Numbered from the stretch's first letter, positions 1-9,323 are shown. The stretch is 64,000 nucleotides of DNA from Streptomonospora salina (GCF_014204715.1 NZ_JACHLY010000001.1:4672501-4736500), one strand, 5' to 3'. A program made the numbers and translations. Notes: a model not told the origin generated them from the letters alone.

Positions 1-1
1 G

Positions 2-304
2 GCCATCGCCGCGCTGGAGTTCGTCTCCGGCGCCACCGGGCTGGCGCTGCCCGGAACCGAGCTGGAGGAGTCCGCGCGCCAGACCGACGAGGAGATCGAA
101 CAGCAGGTCGAAGCCTCCGAGGAGGTGCAGCGCGTCGTCGCCAACCTGGAGCAGCAGTACGACGACTTCATGGCTGCACGTGCGAACGCCGGGGAGGAGG
201 GCGCCCCGATGTTCGGCGAGGACGGTTCCGAGCTGCCTACCGCCGACGAGCTCGGCGCCGAGCTGGAGCGCTTCCTCGCCGACCGCGAGCGCGGTGACGG
301 CTGA
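2..304 (+). CDS. PAC2 family protein, C-terminal fragment
   Basis: The open frame enters from the left edge and ends at TGA 302-304, giving the last 100 residues of a protein. The fragment starts in an Ala/Leu-rich helix, then has a Glu-rich helical stretch (EEIEQQVEASEEVQRVV, roughly residues 29-45) and an acidic tail with the phrase LPTADELGAELERFL. This layout matches the C-terminal end of actinobacterial PAC2-family proteins, which resemble proteasome assembly chaperones and whose role in actinobacteria is not settled. The catalytic or ligand-binding part lies outside the window, so the family call rests on the tail alone. It runs in the same direction as pyrD, 81 bases upstream of it. 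Confidence 0.6.
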   Translation, partial: AIAALEFVSGATGLALPGTELEESARQTDEEIEQQVEASEEVQRVVANLEQQYDDFMAARANAGEEGAPMFGEDGSELPTADELGAELERFLADRERGDG

Positions 305-385
305 CCACCCGGCCGGGTACCCGCCCGCAGACCGGCGCCCGGCCCCGCGGGCCGGGCGCGCCGCCCCGACGAATTCGGAAAGCCA

Positions 386-1507
386 GTGCTGTACCAGTTC
401 CTCTTCTCCGCAGTGCTCCGGCGCACCGATGCCGAGTCCGTCCACCGGCTGAGCTTCGCGGCGCTGCGCGGGCTCGCCGCGGTGCCGGGCGCCGCCGGGG
501 CCCTCCGCGCTGCTCTGGCCCCCCGCGAACCCGAACTCGCCGTGCGGGCCCTGGGCCGGGACCTGCCGGGCCCGCTGGGGCTGGCGGCCGGATTCGACAA
601 GAACGCCGAGGGCGTCACGGCACTGACCGCCCTGGGCTTCAGCCACGTCGAGGTCGGAACGGTCACCGCCCACCCGCAGTCGGGGAACCCCCGTCCGCGG
701 CTGTTCCGGCTCACCGCCGACTCCGCGATCGTCAACCGCATGGGGTTCAACAACCACGGCTCGGTCGTGGCCGCCGACCACTTGCGGGCGCTGCGGTCCC
801 GGCGCGGCGGCCGCCGCCCGGTGGTCGGCGCCAACATCGGCAAGACCAAGACGGTGCCCGAGTCCGAGGCGGTGGCGGACTACGTCGCCGGCGCACGGCG
901 GCTGGCGCCCTTCGCCGACTACCTGGCGGTCAACGTCAGTTCACCCAATACCCCCGGCCTGCGCGACCTGCAGTCGGTGGAGCGCCTCCGGCCGCTGCTG
1001 CGCGAGGTGCGCGCCGCGTTGGACGGCGACGGGCACGGCGCCCTGCCCCTCCTGGTCAAGATCGCGCCCGACCTCGCCGACGCCGATGTCGACGCGGTCG
1101 CCGATCTCTCCGTCGAGCTGGAGCTGGACGGGGTGATCGCCACGAACACCACCATCGCGCGCGAGGGTCTGAGCAGCCCGGCGGAGGACGTCGCCGCGGC
1201 CGGCGCCGGGGGGCTCTCCGGCGCACCGCTGCGCCGGCGCTCGCTGGAGGTCCTGCGGCGCCTGCGCGCCCGCGCCGGCGACCGGTTGCTGCTCGTCGCC
1301 GTCGGCGGCGTCTCCACGCCTGAGGACGCCTGGGAGCGTATCCGGGCCGGCGCGACCCTCGTCCAGGGCTACAGCGGTCTGATCTACGGCGGGCCGCTGT
1401 GGCCGCGCAGGATGCATCGGGGCCTGGCCCGGCTGGTGCGCTCGGCCGGCTACAGCTCGGTCGCCCAGGCGGTGGGGGCCGACACGCCGGCCGCCGACGG
1501 AGGCTGA
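386..1507 (+). CDS. pyrD: Dihydroorotate dehydrogenase (quinone), class 2
   Basis: Oxidises dihydroorotate to orotate in pyrimidine synthesis, passing electrons from FMN to membrane quinone. The 373-residue product starts at GTG and has the N-terminal helical region of class 2 enzymes (about residues 1-45), which contacts the membrane. FMN and substrate motifs follow: FDKN at 70-73, NRMGFNN at 117-123, and [10 protein letters not shown] from 183, whose serine is the catalytic base in class 2 enzymes (class 1 uses cysteine). LVKIAPDL and TNTT follow downstream. Length is usual for the family. The upstream PAC2-like gene is 81 bases away on the same strand. No other pyr gene is in view. Confidence 0.95.
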   Translation: MLYQFLFSAVLRRTDAESVHRLSFAALRGLAAVPGAAGALRAALAPREPELAVRALGRDLPGPLGLAAGFDKNAEGVTALTALGFSHVEVGTVTAHPQSGNPRPRLFRLTADSAIVNRMGFNNHGSVVAADHLRALRSRRGGRRPVVGANIGKTKTVPESEAVADYVAGARRLAPFADYLAVNVSSPNTPGLRDLQSVERLRPLLREVRAALDGDGHGALPLLVKIAPDLADADVDAVADLSVELELDGVIATNTTIAREGLSSPAEDVAAAGAGGLSGAPLRRRSLEVLRRLRARAGDRLLLVAVGGVSTPEDAWERIRAGATLVQGYSGLIYGGPLWPRRMHRGLARLVRSAGYSSVAQAVGADTPAADGG

Positions 1508-1586
1508 ACCCTCCCCGCGGGCGGGCCGGGGCGGGGTGCGCACCGCCAGAGCCTGCCCGAGCGGCTGCGGACCGGCCCCGTCGGTG

Positions 1587-3080
1587 TCACCACGGGCAGC
1601 CGTCCAGGCGGATGCACTCCTCGTTGGCCGCCGGGTCGGCGGTGTAGTAGACCGCGCCCGGCTCGGTGTCGCCGAGCAGGTCGGGCACGGTCACCAGGGT
1701 CAAGCCGTGCGACTCGGCGCGGTCGAGGATCTCCGGCAGCGCCGCGACGGTGGTGTCGCGGGTGCCGTGCAGCAGAACCAGCCCGCCGGGCGGCGTGACG
1801 GCGGCGACGTTGGCGGCGATCTCCTCGGCGCCGATACCGGTCCAGTCCTCGGAGTCGGTGTCCCAGACGATCTGCGCCTGGCCGTGCTCGGCCGCGGCCT
1901 CGGCGACCGCCGCGTCGGTTTCGCCGAACGGCGGGCGCAGGATGTCGGGCCGCTCTCCCGTCCGGCGGCGCACCAGCGCGTCCACGGCGTCCAGCTCCGA
2001 ATCCAGCTCGGCCCGGGTGAGGTCGGGGAAGGGCTCGTGGGTCTCACCGTGGCTGCCGAGGGCGTGGCCCGCCGTCCGTACACGCCCGACGTCCGCCGGC
2101 CGCTCGCGGATCGCCTGGCCCGACATGAAGAACGTGGCGCGCGCGTTGTGCCGCTCCAGTATCTTCAGTATCGCGCCGGTGTTCTCACTGGGCCCGTCGT
2201 CGAAGGTCAGGGCGAGGCAGGCGGTCTCGGTCCCGCACGCGTGGTCCCCGCCGCCGGGGGGCGTCCCCGGAACCTCGGTCCCGCCGGTCGGCGCGGCCTC
2301 GGGGGCGGAATCCACAGAGAACGCGTGCGGGTCGCGGGTCGAGGCGTCCAGGACGCGCTCGCCCAGCTCCGACAGCAGCGGCTGCGCGTCGCTGGCCGCG
2401 ACCACGGCGGCGACGCGCCCTTCGGCGATCGGCGCGAGCTCCCCGGCGTCGAACTCCACCACGAGGTCGCCGTCGGCGTTGAACCCGATGGAGTCGTAGA
2501 GCCGGAGTCCGGGATGCAGCAGACCGGGATCGGCCGGGGTGTCGGCCAGCGCGGCGGCGACGAGGCCGTCGAGTTCGCGCAGCTGGGCGTCGCCGGCCAG
2601 CAGCTCGGTGGCGTAGGCGGTGCGGCCGGTGCCGACGTCGTAGTAGTAGCTGGAGAACGCGTCGTGGCTGCCGCGGTGGTCGGTCTCGGTGCGGATCGTG
2701 CGCACGCCGATCACCCCCGCGCCCGCGGCGGTCAGCTCCCAGTCGACCTCCAGGCTCTCGGCGTCGTCGAAGGCGTCGCGGAAGTCGGCCGCCTCTCGGT
2801 CGACGATCTCGGTGAGGCGTTCGGTGAGGGGCCCGGCGCCGGGGATCCGGGGCACGGACGCGTGCACGGTATAGGCGTCGCCTCCGGCGTCTGCACCCGC
2901 GGGCCGCTCGGTCAGGCCGGGCACGTTGTCGGCGGCGAAGGACGTGAAGGCGGTGGGCGGTGGAGCGGGCAGGGCGAGCGCGTCGCAGCCGGTGGCCGCG
3001 GCCAGCACTGCGGCGCACGCCGCGAGGCGGGCGCGCCCGCGCGGCGGGTTCGGGGGCGCACCGGCAGAGGATCGTGGCAT
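1587..3080 (-). CDS. Polysaccharide deacetylase lipoprotein (NodB domain), paralogue 1
   Basis: Probable exported lipoprotein that removes acetyl groups from a cell-wall or extracellular polysaccharide. The chosen ATG gives 497 residues beginning with a lipoprotein signal peptide ending in AAATGC, so the cysteine would be lipidated. Residues about 60-230 form a region similar to the RsiV/DUF3298 type found ahead of NodB domains. The NodB domain starts near 290 and shows TFDDGPS (metal Asp and catalytic Asp), SHGETH (metal His), RPPFGE, DTDSEDW and LLHG. In the last motif the usual LxHD aspartate is glycine, while the catalytic His is kept. A longer start at 3173 would put 31 Arg-rich residues before the signal peptide and is rejected. 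It is a paralogue of the gene at 4241-5806. Confidence 0.85.
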   Translation of the reverse strand: MPRSSAGAPPNPPRGRARLAACAAVLAAATGCDALALPAPPPTAFTSFAADNVPGLTERPAGADAGGDAYTVHASVPRIPGAGPLTERLTEIVDREAADFRDAFDDAESLEVDWELTAAGAGVIGVRTIRTETDHRGSHDAFSSYYYDVGTGRTAYATELLAGDAQLRELDGLVAAALADTPADPGLLHPGLRLYDSIGFNADGDLVVEFDAGELAPIAEGRVAAVVAASDAQPLLSELGERVLDASTRDPHAFSVDSAPEAAPTGGTEVPGTPPGGGDHACGTETACLALTFDDGPSENTGAILKILERHNARATFFMSGQAIRERPADVGRVRTAGHALGSHGETHEPFPDLTRAELDSELDAVDALVRRRTGERPDILRPPFGETDAAVAEAAAEHGQAQIVWDTDSEDWTGIGAEEIAANVAAVTPPGGLVLLHGTRDTTVAALPEILDRAESHGLTLVTVPDLLGDTEPGAVYYTADPAANEECIRLDGCPW

Positions 3081-3334
3081 GCTCCGATGGTTCCTTCCAC
3101 GTGGCCGGGAGCACCGCGGCCGGGCCGGGCGGCCGGTCGCGCCGGCCCCCGGATCGTGCCGACGTCTACGCAAGAAACGTAGGACACCGGACCGTCCCGC
3201 AGAACCGGGACGCGGCAGGTGTCCACATCAGGTCAGCGGACACGCCGGGACAACGGGGGGTCGGACCCGGCCGTCGCACAGCGGGCCCGGCCGGCGCCGG
3301 CCGGGCCGCGGGGAGGGCACGGAGGCGGTGCCGG

Positions 3335-3946
3335 TCAGCGCGGAGTAAGCGGCAGGGCCGTGTCCAGTTCCGCACCCAGAAGCGGGCCGGCCAGGTGCGA
3401 AGAGCGGATGCGCACCCCGGTCACCCGGTCGGCCAGAGCCAGTACCGCCGCGCCGGGGTCGGACTCGGCGGCCGTACCGCCCAGACCGACGGCGCTCATC
3501 TGCTCGTCGAGCGAATCGGGGCGGGTACCGCGGCGCGTCTGCGGTGTGCGGGCGTCGAAACAGGTCTGCAGCACGCCGTCGATGACCCAGCGGAACTCGT
3601 AGCGGTGGCCCATCAGTACGCGCACCGACACCAGCTCGGTCTCGGCCGAGAGGGCGCGGTAGCACTCCGGCCGGGTGGCACGGCAGCCCGTGGGCTCGAT
3701 GATCACGGTCCAGCCGCCCATCGCCAGCGCGTGCACCGTCATCGGGGGGCGGTCGTCGGAGGCGCAGAGGGCGGCCTCGACCGCCTCGGCGATGGGCAAG
3801 CAGCGCAGATCGCGCTCGGCGACGCCGAGGCGGCCCAGCGCGGCGGTCTTGCCGAGTCCTCGGACGTAGGAGAGGCAGAACGCTTCGGCGAGGTCCGGCT
3901 GGGTCTCCCGCAACCAGGTGTAGTCGCGGGCCAACGCAACGGCCAT
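3335..3946 (-). CDS. DUF6461-like hypothetical protein
   Basis: A 203-residue soluble protein with no signal peptide or membrane segment. It begins DYTWLRE and contains CLSYVRGL near residue 25 and GWTVIIEPTGCRATRPE near residues 76-92. This pattern recalls the DUF6461 family of actinobacteria, for which I know no function. The start at 3946 is chosen because GAAGGGAAA lies 4-5 bases upstream; the earlier in-frame ATG at 3997 has no such site. It sits between two polysaccharide deacetylase paralogues on the same strand, about 250-300 bases from each, so cotranscription is uncertain. The family assignment is from memory of the pattern only. Confidence 0.6.
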   Translation of the reverse strand: MAVALARDYTWLRETQPDLAEAFCLSYVRGLGKTAALGRLGVAERDLRCLPIAEAVEAALCASDDRPPMTVHALAMGGWTVIIEPTGCRATRPECYRALSAETELVSVRVLMGHRYEFRWVIDGVLQTCFDARTPQTRRGTRPDSLDEQMSAVGLGGTAAESDPGAAVLALADRVTGVRIRSSHLAGPLLGAELDTALPLTPR

Positions 3947-4240
3947 CGGATTTCCCTTCACGTCCACGGGGCACGCTGTGGTGGCTGCTCTCGTCATCGG
4001 GAACGACCGCTCTCGGTACTCACGTTCCCCGTACTCGCCTGTCTAGCGGGCCGGTTGCGGACACGCCGAGGACGGTTGGGCCGCCCCCGCGCGGGTAGGC
4101 GGGTATCCGGCGGGGTGTTCCTGTGCCACGGCGCACCACCCTACGCGCGAACACGGGGTGCCCCGCACCCGGGACGTCCCGTGCCGTGCCGGATCGGTCG
4201 CGGTCTCCGCGGCCCGGCGGTTCCCGGGCCCGGACGGGTG

Positions 4241-5806
4241 TCAGGGCGACGGTTCCGTCGTGGGCGGGGGATGGGACGGATCGGCGTCGGTGTAGGTCCC
4301 GCCGGGGTCGGTCGCGCCCAGCAGCTGCGACACCGTGACCATCGTGTAGCCCTTGCCGTCGAGCCGCTTGAGGATGCGGGGAACGGCGTCGACGGTCGTG
4401 TCGTGGATGTCGTGCATCAGTACGATCGCGCCGGGGCGGGCGCGCTCGACGGCGCGATCGGTGACGATTCCCGCGTCGTGGTCGCGCCAGTCGTTGGTGT
4501 CGATGCTCCACAGCACCTGCGCCTGCTCCATGTCCGCGGCGACGTCGGCGACGCCGTCGTCGGTGGCGCCGTAAGGCGGGCGCATGAGTTCCATGCTGAA
4601 TCCGGTCTCGCGCCGTACCAGCCGGTTGACCGTGGTCAGTTCGCCGGCGACGCCGCCCTCGCCCAGCGAGGTCAGGTCCGGGTGGTGGACCGTGTGGTTG
4701 GCCAGTTCGTGGCCCTCGGCGTAGGTGCGGCGCACGGTCCCGGGGTGCTCGCGCACGGGGCCGCCGGTGACGAAGAACGTCGCGCGTGCGTCGTAGTCGG
4801 CCAGTGCGTCCAGAACCTCCGGGGTCCGTCCGCCCGGGCCGTCGTCGAAGGTCAGCGCGATGCACTTGGCCTCGGAGCTCTGGCAGTCGACGTCGTCGGG
4901 CGCGGTGGACAGCATCCCCGGCACGTTGCCCGGGTCCTCGCCGTCCTTGGGGGCGCTGGCGGCGCTGGTGATCTCGAACTCGGGCGTCACCACGACGGCG
5001 GCCTCTTGCGCGCGCTCGCCGAACGGCGACAGCAGCGGGTCGGCCTGCTTCTCGGGGACCACCGCGTGGACGCTGCCCTGATCCGCCGGCGCGACCTGGC
5101 CCTCGTCGAACTCCACCACGAGGTCGCCGTCGGGGTTGAACCCGATGGAGTCGTAGAGCTCGGCGATGGGGTACAGGCGTGCGGCGTCGACGCCTTCGCG
5201 GTCGGCGATCCGCTCCTTGACCAGAGTGTCCAGCTCCTCCAGCCGGCTCTGGCCGTCGAGCAGCTCGGTGGAGTAGGCGGTGCGTCCGGACTCGGTGTTG
5301 TACCAGTAGGTGGAACGGCCGGTCCGTTCGCCGTCGCCGTCCTTCTCTCGCTGGGTGAGGCGCACGGCCAGGACGTTGCCGCCTGCGACGCTGATCTGCC
5401 AGTCGACGGTGTAGGACTCCGCCCCGGGCACGGAGCCGGCGAAGTCGTGCGCCTCCTGCTCGGCGAGTGCGGCGATCCGCTCCGCGAACGGTTCGGCGTT
5501 GGGGATCTGCGGATACGACAGCTCGACGTCCACGCCGTCGACGCTGTCGGTGGTGGTCTGCTCGCGCAGCCCCGGGATGTGGTCGGCGCCGACCACGGTC
5601 GGTGCGTCCTCGGGGCCCTCGGCAGGTGCGGCCTCCGGCGTGGCCGAGCTGTCCGACGAAGCCGGATCCGTTTCGCCGCCGGAGCAGCCGGCCGCTGCCA
5701 GCAGGGCCAGCGCGACCGCTGAAGCACTCAGCGTGTTCGTTCGGTTTCGTTTCGTAGTAGCTCGCGGGCTGGGCGGCGGGTTCTGGCCAACGCACAGGTG
5801 CTTCAA
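4241..5806 (-). CDS. Polysaccharide deacetylase lipoprotein (NodB domain), paralogue 2
   Basis: Same architecture as the gene at 1587-3080: lipoprotein signal (LALLAAAGC lipobox), a DUF3298/RsiV-like region, then a NodB deacetylase domain starting near residue 315. All five NodB motifs look intact: TFDDGPG, the metal-binding HTVHH, RPPYGA, DTNDW and LMHD. It is therefore the more canonical enzyme of the pair. I place the start at TTG 5806 (521 residues) because GAAGGA lies 10 bases upstream; in-frame ATG 5905 adds 33 residues with no signal-peptide logic. The two paralogues share phrases such as LYDSIGFN and GDLVVEFD, so they look like a local duplication with one gene between them. Substrate is unknown (peptidoglycan, or another N-acetylated glycan). 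Confidence 0.85.
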   Translation of the reverse strand: MKHLCVGQNPPPSPRATTKRNRTNTLSASAVALALLAAAGCSGGETDPASSDSSATPEAAPAEGPEDAPTVVGADHIPGLREQTTTDSVDGVDVELSYPQIPNAEPFAERIAALAEQEAHDFAGSVPGAESYTVDWQISVAGGNVLAVRLTQREKDGDGERTGRSTYWYNTESGRTAYSTELLDGQSRLEELDTLVKERIADREGVDAARLYPIAELYDSIGFNPDGDLVVEFDEGQVAPADQGSVHAVVPEKQADPLLSPFGERAQEAAVVVTPEFEITSAASAPKDGEDPGNVPGMLSTAPDDVDCQSSEAKCIALTFDDGPGGRTPEVLDALADYDARATFFVTGGPVREHPGTVRRTYAEGHELANHTVHHPDLTSLGEGGVAGELTTVNRLVRRETGFSMELMRPPYGATDDGVADVAADMEQAQVLWSIDTNDWRDHDAGIVTDRAVERARPGAIVLMHDIHDTTVDAVPRILKRLDGKGYTMVTVSQLLGATDPGGTYTDADPSHPPPTTEPSP

Positions 5807-6343
5807 CTGGTGAGCGTCCTTCACGAGTCTGTTTTCGGGTCCCGACGAATGTGTCGCTCTGGGAATCCTGCCGGTTCCCCGAAATGCGTATCGATTCGGA
5901 AACACGGTCCATCGGCGGAGGGGAATTCACGAAAGACCAGTTCAGGCGACATGGCGTGTCATGATGCGGCCGGCAGCCGCCGGGTTCGCCGGGGCGATCG
6001 GCGGGCCGTGCCCGACACCGGGGCCACCGGCGGCGCCCCGTCCGGCCGCCGGGGAGCCCGGGAGCTCCGACGGTGCACGGCACCGGACCGTCCACGACAG
6101 TTCCACCGATCATGGCATTCGCCGCCGGCGCGTGCACGTTCTCGCGTGCGTGTCGCTGCCGGGATCCTTTCGGAATGCGGCCGAGCCCTGCGGGCGAACG
6201 CGCGATCGGCGACCGTTCCCGGCGACGGCTGCATTCGGGGGCGTCCGTCCCGGTCACGGTGAAGCGAGAGGACGGAGCGGCCTTCGGCTCGGTACCGCGC
6301 CGCCGCCGGGCACGCGGGCGCGGCGGCGTGCGGACACGCGAAA
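5807..6343. other. Intergenic region upstream of deacetylase paralogue 2
   Basis: About 540 bases with no supported gene. It should hold the promoter of the minus-strand deacetylase, but I see no convincing -35/-10 pair. Short open frames here are shadows typical of high-GC DNA. Confidence 0.5.
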
Positions 6344-6371
6344 GGGGCGCGGCCGCGCGCGGCCGCGCCCC
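6344..6371 (-). terminator. Perfect 28-base GC palindrome, probable terminator
   Basis: GGGGCGCGGCCGCG is followed directly by its exact reverse complement. It lies 25 bases beyond the stop of the minus-strand gene at 6396-7523. There is no U-tract, as is usual for actinobacterial terminators. Confidence 0.65.
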
Positions 6372-6395
6372 TCGTCGTGGCCCGATCCGTCTCGG

Positions 6396-7523
6396 TCAGC
6401 CGCCGATCGGGCTCAGGGACTCCTCGCCGAGGTCGTGCATCAGGTCCTCGACGTCGGAGAACTCCAGCGGCGCCGGAGTGTCCTCGCCGGCGGACAGGCC
6501 GGGGGAGAGGGAGTACCGCAGCTCCAGGTTCACGTTGTCCTTGCGGATCAGCAGGGTCGCCACGGAGTCCTGGGTGTCCACCACCACCTCGGTGGAGAAG
6601 ACCAGCACCGCCTCGTCGCCCAGGTCCACGTCCTCCTGGTTGTGGACCTCGCGTTCGCTGTAGCTGTCGTCCTCGTCGGTGGCGTAGTCCACGTTGGTCT
6701 GGAAGTCCTCCTTGGCGCCCTCGATCGAGTCCGATCCGGCGTAGGGCGTCTCGTAGCCGAGCGCCAGGCTGCCGTAGGTCTCGCCGTCGCCTTCGACGTA
6801 CCAGTTGCAGTTGGAGGAGGAGTCGGTGAGGCTCTTGCTGCCGTCCTGGATCCCGTGGTCGGAGAGGACGTCCTGGGGGATCGCCGAGCACGGCTCCTCG
6901 GGCAGGGCATAGGGCGGGCCGTCGCCCTGCTGCTCCGGCTCGTCCTCCTGCTCGTCGCCGCCGGGCTCTTCGCTGGGCTCGTCCTGCGGCGCCTGGCTGG
7001 GCTGCTGCTCGGGCGCGGGGCCGCCGTCGGCCGCCGGAGCCTCCTCGCCCGGGTTGCGCAGCAGCACGACCAGTACGGCGATCACCAGCACCACGATGAC
7101 CGCGCCGCCGCCGATGACGACGAACAGGCCGGCGTTGCTCTTCTTGGGCGGCGGGTAGCCGCCCCCCGGGTCCATGGGCCCGCCCGGCCCGCCCGGGCCG
7201 TAGGGAGGCTGGCCGCCGGAGAACATCTGCTGGTCGGCCGGCTGCTGGAACTGCGGGGGCTGCTGCGGCCCGTAGCCGGCGGGGGGAGGGCCGTAGCCGG
7301 GCTGGCCGCCCGAGGGGTCGCCGTAGGGTCCCCCCTGCGGCTGCTGGGGGTAGGGCTGCTGCGGCGGCTGCTGGTAGGGGCCGCCGTAGGGCTGGCCTGG
7401 AGGAGGCGCCCCCTGGTCGGGGCCGGGCTGCCCGTAGCCGCCGTACGGCGGCTGCTGCCCACCGGATCCGCCCTCGCCCTCCGGGAACTGCGGAGGCTGT
7501 GTGTAGGGCCCGTTGTCGCTCAT
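6396..7523 (-). CDS. Pro/Gly/Gln-rich single-pass membrane protein with DUF3558-like outer domain
   Basis: 375 residues in three parts. Residues 1-125 are low-complexity cytoplasmic sequence dominated by PQQPP, GGPYG and GYGPP phrases. A single membrane helix follows the positively charged PPPKKSN at about 130-155 (FVVIGGGAVIVVLVIAVLVV). After an acidic Pro/Glu linker, an outer domain from about 205 carries two cysteines (EPCSAI and SNCNWY) that may form a disulfide. The domain resembles DUF3558, common in actinobacterial exported proteins; this is a weak match. Function is unknown, with a surface or stress role plausible. It has its own terminator (6344-6371) and faces a divergent 560-base region, so it is probably monocistronic. 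Confidence 0.75.
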   Translation of the reverse strand: MSDNGPYTQPPQFPEGEGGSGGQQPPYGGYGQPGPDQGAPPPGQPYGGPYQQPPQQPYPQQPQGGPYGDPSGGQPGYGPPPAGYGPQQPPQFQQPADQQMFSGGQPPYGPGGPGGPMDPGGGYPPPKKSNAGLFVVIGGGAVIVVLVIAVLVVLLRNPGEEAPAADGGPAPEQQPSQAPQDEPSEEPGGDEQEDEPEQQGDGPPYALPEEPCSAIPQDVLSDHGIQDGSKSLTDSSSNCNWYVEGDGETYGSLALGYETPYAGSDSIEGAKEDFQTNVDYATDEDDSYSEREVHNQEDVDLGDEAVLVFSTEVVVDTQDSVATLLIRKDNVNLELRYSLSPGLSAGEDTPAPLEFSDVEDLMHDLGEESLSPIGG

Positions 7524-7918
7524 GACTCCCCTCGCGCCAGCTGAGTTCGAAACGCTGCCTGAGACGCGCGTCGGCGCGCTCCTGGTTCCACCGCCGTGCG
7601 CCCCCGCGGTCGCCGGGGCGGGCCGTAGGGGGGACGCGCGTGCTTCCGGAATCGGTTCCGGGAGCCGGTGATGACCGCGCCGGTGGCACGGGTCCTCCGC
7701 GGCCCCGGCCGCGGACGAGCCGACCGTCGTCCGCGGTTGGCGGTGCGGACCTGAGGGCCGGGATCTCGCATCCTAGCTCCTGAGTATGCCGGGGTCCGCG
7801 GCCGGGGCGCGGAGGACGGCGGGACATCGTCACCGTTTCGTGCCGGGGACGGACCTTTTCGTGTCCTGGCGGACGGCCGGGATCCGGGGCCGTGGCGCGG
7901 CCGCCGCGCCGGATCCGG

Positions 7919-7951
7919 GCACCGGCCCGGATCCGGGAACCGGGCCGGTGC
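7919..7951. repeat. 12-bp stem inverted repeat in a divergent intergenic region
   Basis: GCACCGGCCCGG and its exact complement CCGGGCCGGTGC are separated by 9 bases. It lies in the 564-base gap (7524-8087) between divergent genes, which otherwise holds no supported gene. It may be a hairpin in the leader of the gene at 8088. Confidence 0.5.
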
Positions 7952-7957
7952 GCCGCG

Positions 7958-7976
7958 GCGATCGTTGCCCGATCGC
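7958..7976. promoter_or_regulatory. Interrupted palindrome, possible operator
   Basis: GCGATCG, 5 bases, then CGATCGC. The 7-5-7 dyad is the size of a dimeric repressor site and lies about 110 bases upstream of the small membrane protein gene. No regulator can be named. Confidence 0.35.
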
Positions 7977-8087
7977 AACAGCGCGGGGTGCCCGGAAACC
8001 GGTGCCGTACTACGGTGGAAACCGCTTCACAACCTCCGCCGTCGGACAGTCCCGGGCTCTGGCGGGCTCCGGGCGGGAAGGTGCGCC

Positions 8088-8252
8088 ATGCGATCGTCGG
8101 ACCCGGCCGGTTCCCGGCCGCCGTCCGGTCAGCGGCGCGGCGGATACGGTCCGCTCGCCTGGACCGTGTTCATCCTCGCCGTCGTCGCGGTGCTGGTGCT
8201 GCTCGGGGGGTGCCTGTCGGTGCTCTACGGGCCTATCGCCACGGGCGGCTGA
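8088..8252 (+). CDS. Small membrane protein, 54 residues
   Basis: A short gene supported by a good ribosome binding site (GGGAAGG, 6-7 bases before ATG) and a clear protein plan. There is a basic, Pro/Ser-rich 20-residue head, then one hydrophobic helix from about residue 23 to 48 (WTVFILAVVAVLVLLGG) ending near the C-terminus. A cysteine follows the helix core (GGC), but the position is not a lipobox at the end of a signal peptide, so a plain membrane anchor is more likely. No family is recognised. It is followed on the opposite strand by the coiled-coil peptidase-like gene at 8304. Confidence 0.5.
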   Translation: MRSSDPAGSRPPSGQRRGGYGPLAWTVFILAVVAVLVLLGGCLSVLYGPIATGG

Positions 8253-8303
8253 AGCGGGCCGGCGCGGTGCCCGGCTCCGGGACCGGCGCACCGGCCGCCG
8301 CGG

Positions 8304-9323
8304 CTAGAACATCGAGATGTGCACGTGGTCGAAGTGGTTCTCGGTGATGCTGCCGCGGTCCTCCATGGGGCGCCAGCCTTCGCCGCCCCGGCGGATGTCC
8401 CAGATCTCCTGGCGGTAGATGATGTACATGATCCCCAGGCGTTCTGCGTTCTGCTGCGCCCAGTCGGCGATCCGCTGTCCGCGTTCGCGCTGATCCTGCG
8501 GCGGCATCTGGCCGTTGTCGTCGACCATGAAGTCGCAGGCGCGGCCCTTGGGGTGCTCGCCCACGACCCAGCCGCCGTCGGGGCGGTAGCAGCCCACACC
8601 GCCGGTTGCGGGGCTCTCGCCGAACTTCTCGATGATCAGCGTGCGCATCTGCTGGGTGCGGGGGGTGATGTTGTAGGGCCCCTGCATCTCCTGTACGGGG
8701 TAGTCGGCGATCATCTCCTGGACGTCGGCACGGCGGTCCTCCAACTGCTGGAGGTCCTCCTCCACCTGCTCGACCTTCTCCTCGGAGTTCGCCTGCGCCT
8801 TCTCGTCGCGCTCGATCGCCTGTTCGAGCTGGTCGACCTTGTCCTGGTTGGTGGCGGAGAGGTGGCCCACCAACTGGGCCTGGTCGACGATGGCCTGGGG
8901 GTCGTCCTCGACGAACATCGCCAGGGCGGGAGTGATACCGCCGCCGGTGTAGCTGGCGACCGCGAGCCGGCGCACCTGCTCCTGGGCTTCGTCGACCTCC
9001 TCGCGGGTGCTGTCGGCACGCTCCTGGGCGGTCTCGGCCTCTTCCACCACCGCGTTCATGTCGTTGAGCTGGCCCCGGTAGTCGTCGCTCAGGCTGTCGG
9101 CGCGGTCGCGCAGATCCGACAGGCTGGGATCGCCGGGCAGCGGCGCGGCGCTGGAGGGAAGCGAACCCAGCGTGCACGCGGCCAGGGCGGCGGCGACCAG
9201 GGCCGCGGTCGTGCGCAGGCCGCGGTGCGGGCCGGGGCTGTCGTCGGGGTCGCGAGGGCACGGGGGATCGGGCGCCCAGAAATCGGCGAAGTCGTTCGCG
9301 CGGTCGGGTCGGTCGGACTCCAC
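8304..9323 (-). CDS. Secreted coiled-coil protein with M15-like C-terminal domain
   Basis: 339 residues from GTG 9323, chosen because AGGAGC sits 7 bases upstream. A basic N-terminal stretch leads to a signal helix (TTAALVAAALAACTLGSLPS, about 38-57). Residues 65-225 are strongly charged coiled coil (LNDMNAVVEEAETAQERAD, KVEQVEEDLQQLEDRR), like the regulatory coiled coils of NlpC/P60 wall hydrolases. The C-terminal domain has HPKGRACDF near 254-262 and ends HFDHVHISMF. The His/Asp plus HxH pattern is that of LAS/M15-type zinc peptidases and of the ARB_07466-like C-terminal domain. A role in peptidoglycan remodelling is likely; the exact bond cut is not known. Compare the similar design of the gene at 16636-17961. 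Confidence 0.75.
   Translation of the reverse strand: MESDRPDRANDFADFWAPDPPCPRDPDDSPGPHRGLRTTAALVAAALAACTLGSLPSSAAPLPGDPSLSDLRDRADSLSDDYRGQLNDMNAVVEEAETAQERADSTREEVDEAQEQVRRLAVASYTGGGITPALAMFVEDDPQAIVDQAQLVGHLSATNQDKVDQLEQAIERDEKAQANSEEKVEQVEEDLQQLEDRRADVQEMIADYPVQEMQGPYNITPRTQQMRTLIIEKFGESPATGGVGCYRPDGGWVVGEHPKGRACDFMVDDNGQMPPQDQRERGQRIADWAQQNAERLGIMYIIYRQEIWDIRRGGEGWRPMEDRGSITENHFDHVHISMF

Noticed and set aside
1536-3182. Long plus-strand open frame opposite the first deacetylase, and similar long frames elsewhere (for example 39957-42926 minus, 54219-57113 minus)
   Set aside because: They lie antisense to clearly conserved genes, have low-complexity Arg/Gly/Val composition and no recognisable motif. 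High GC content removes stop codons from antisense frames.
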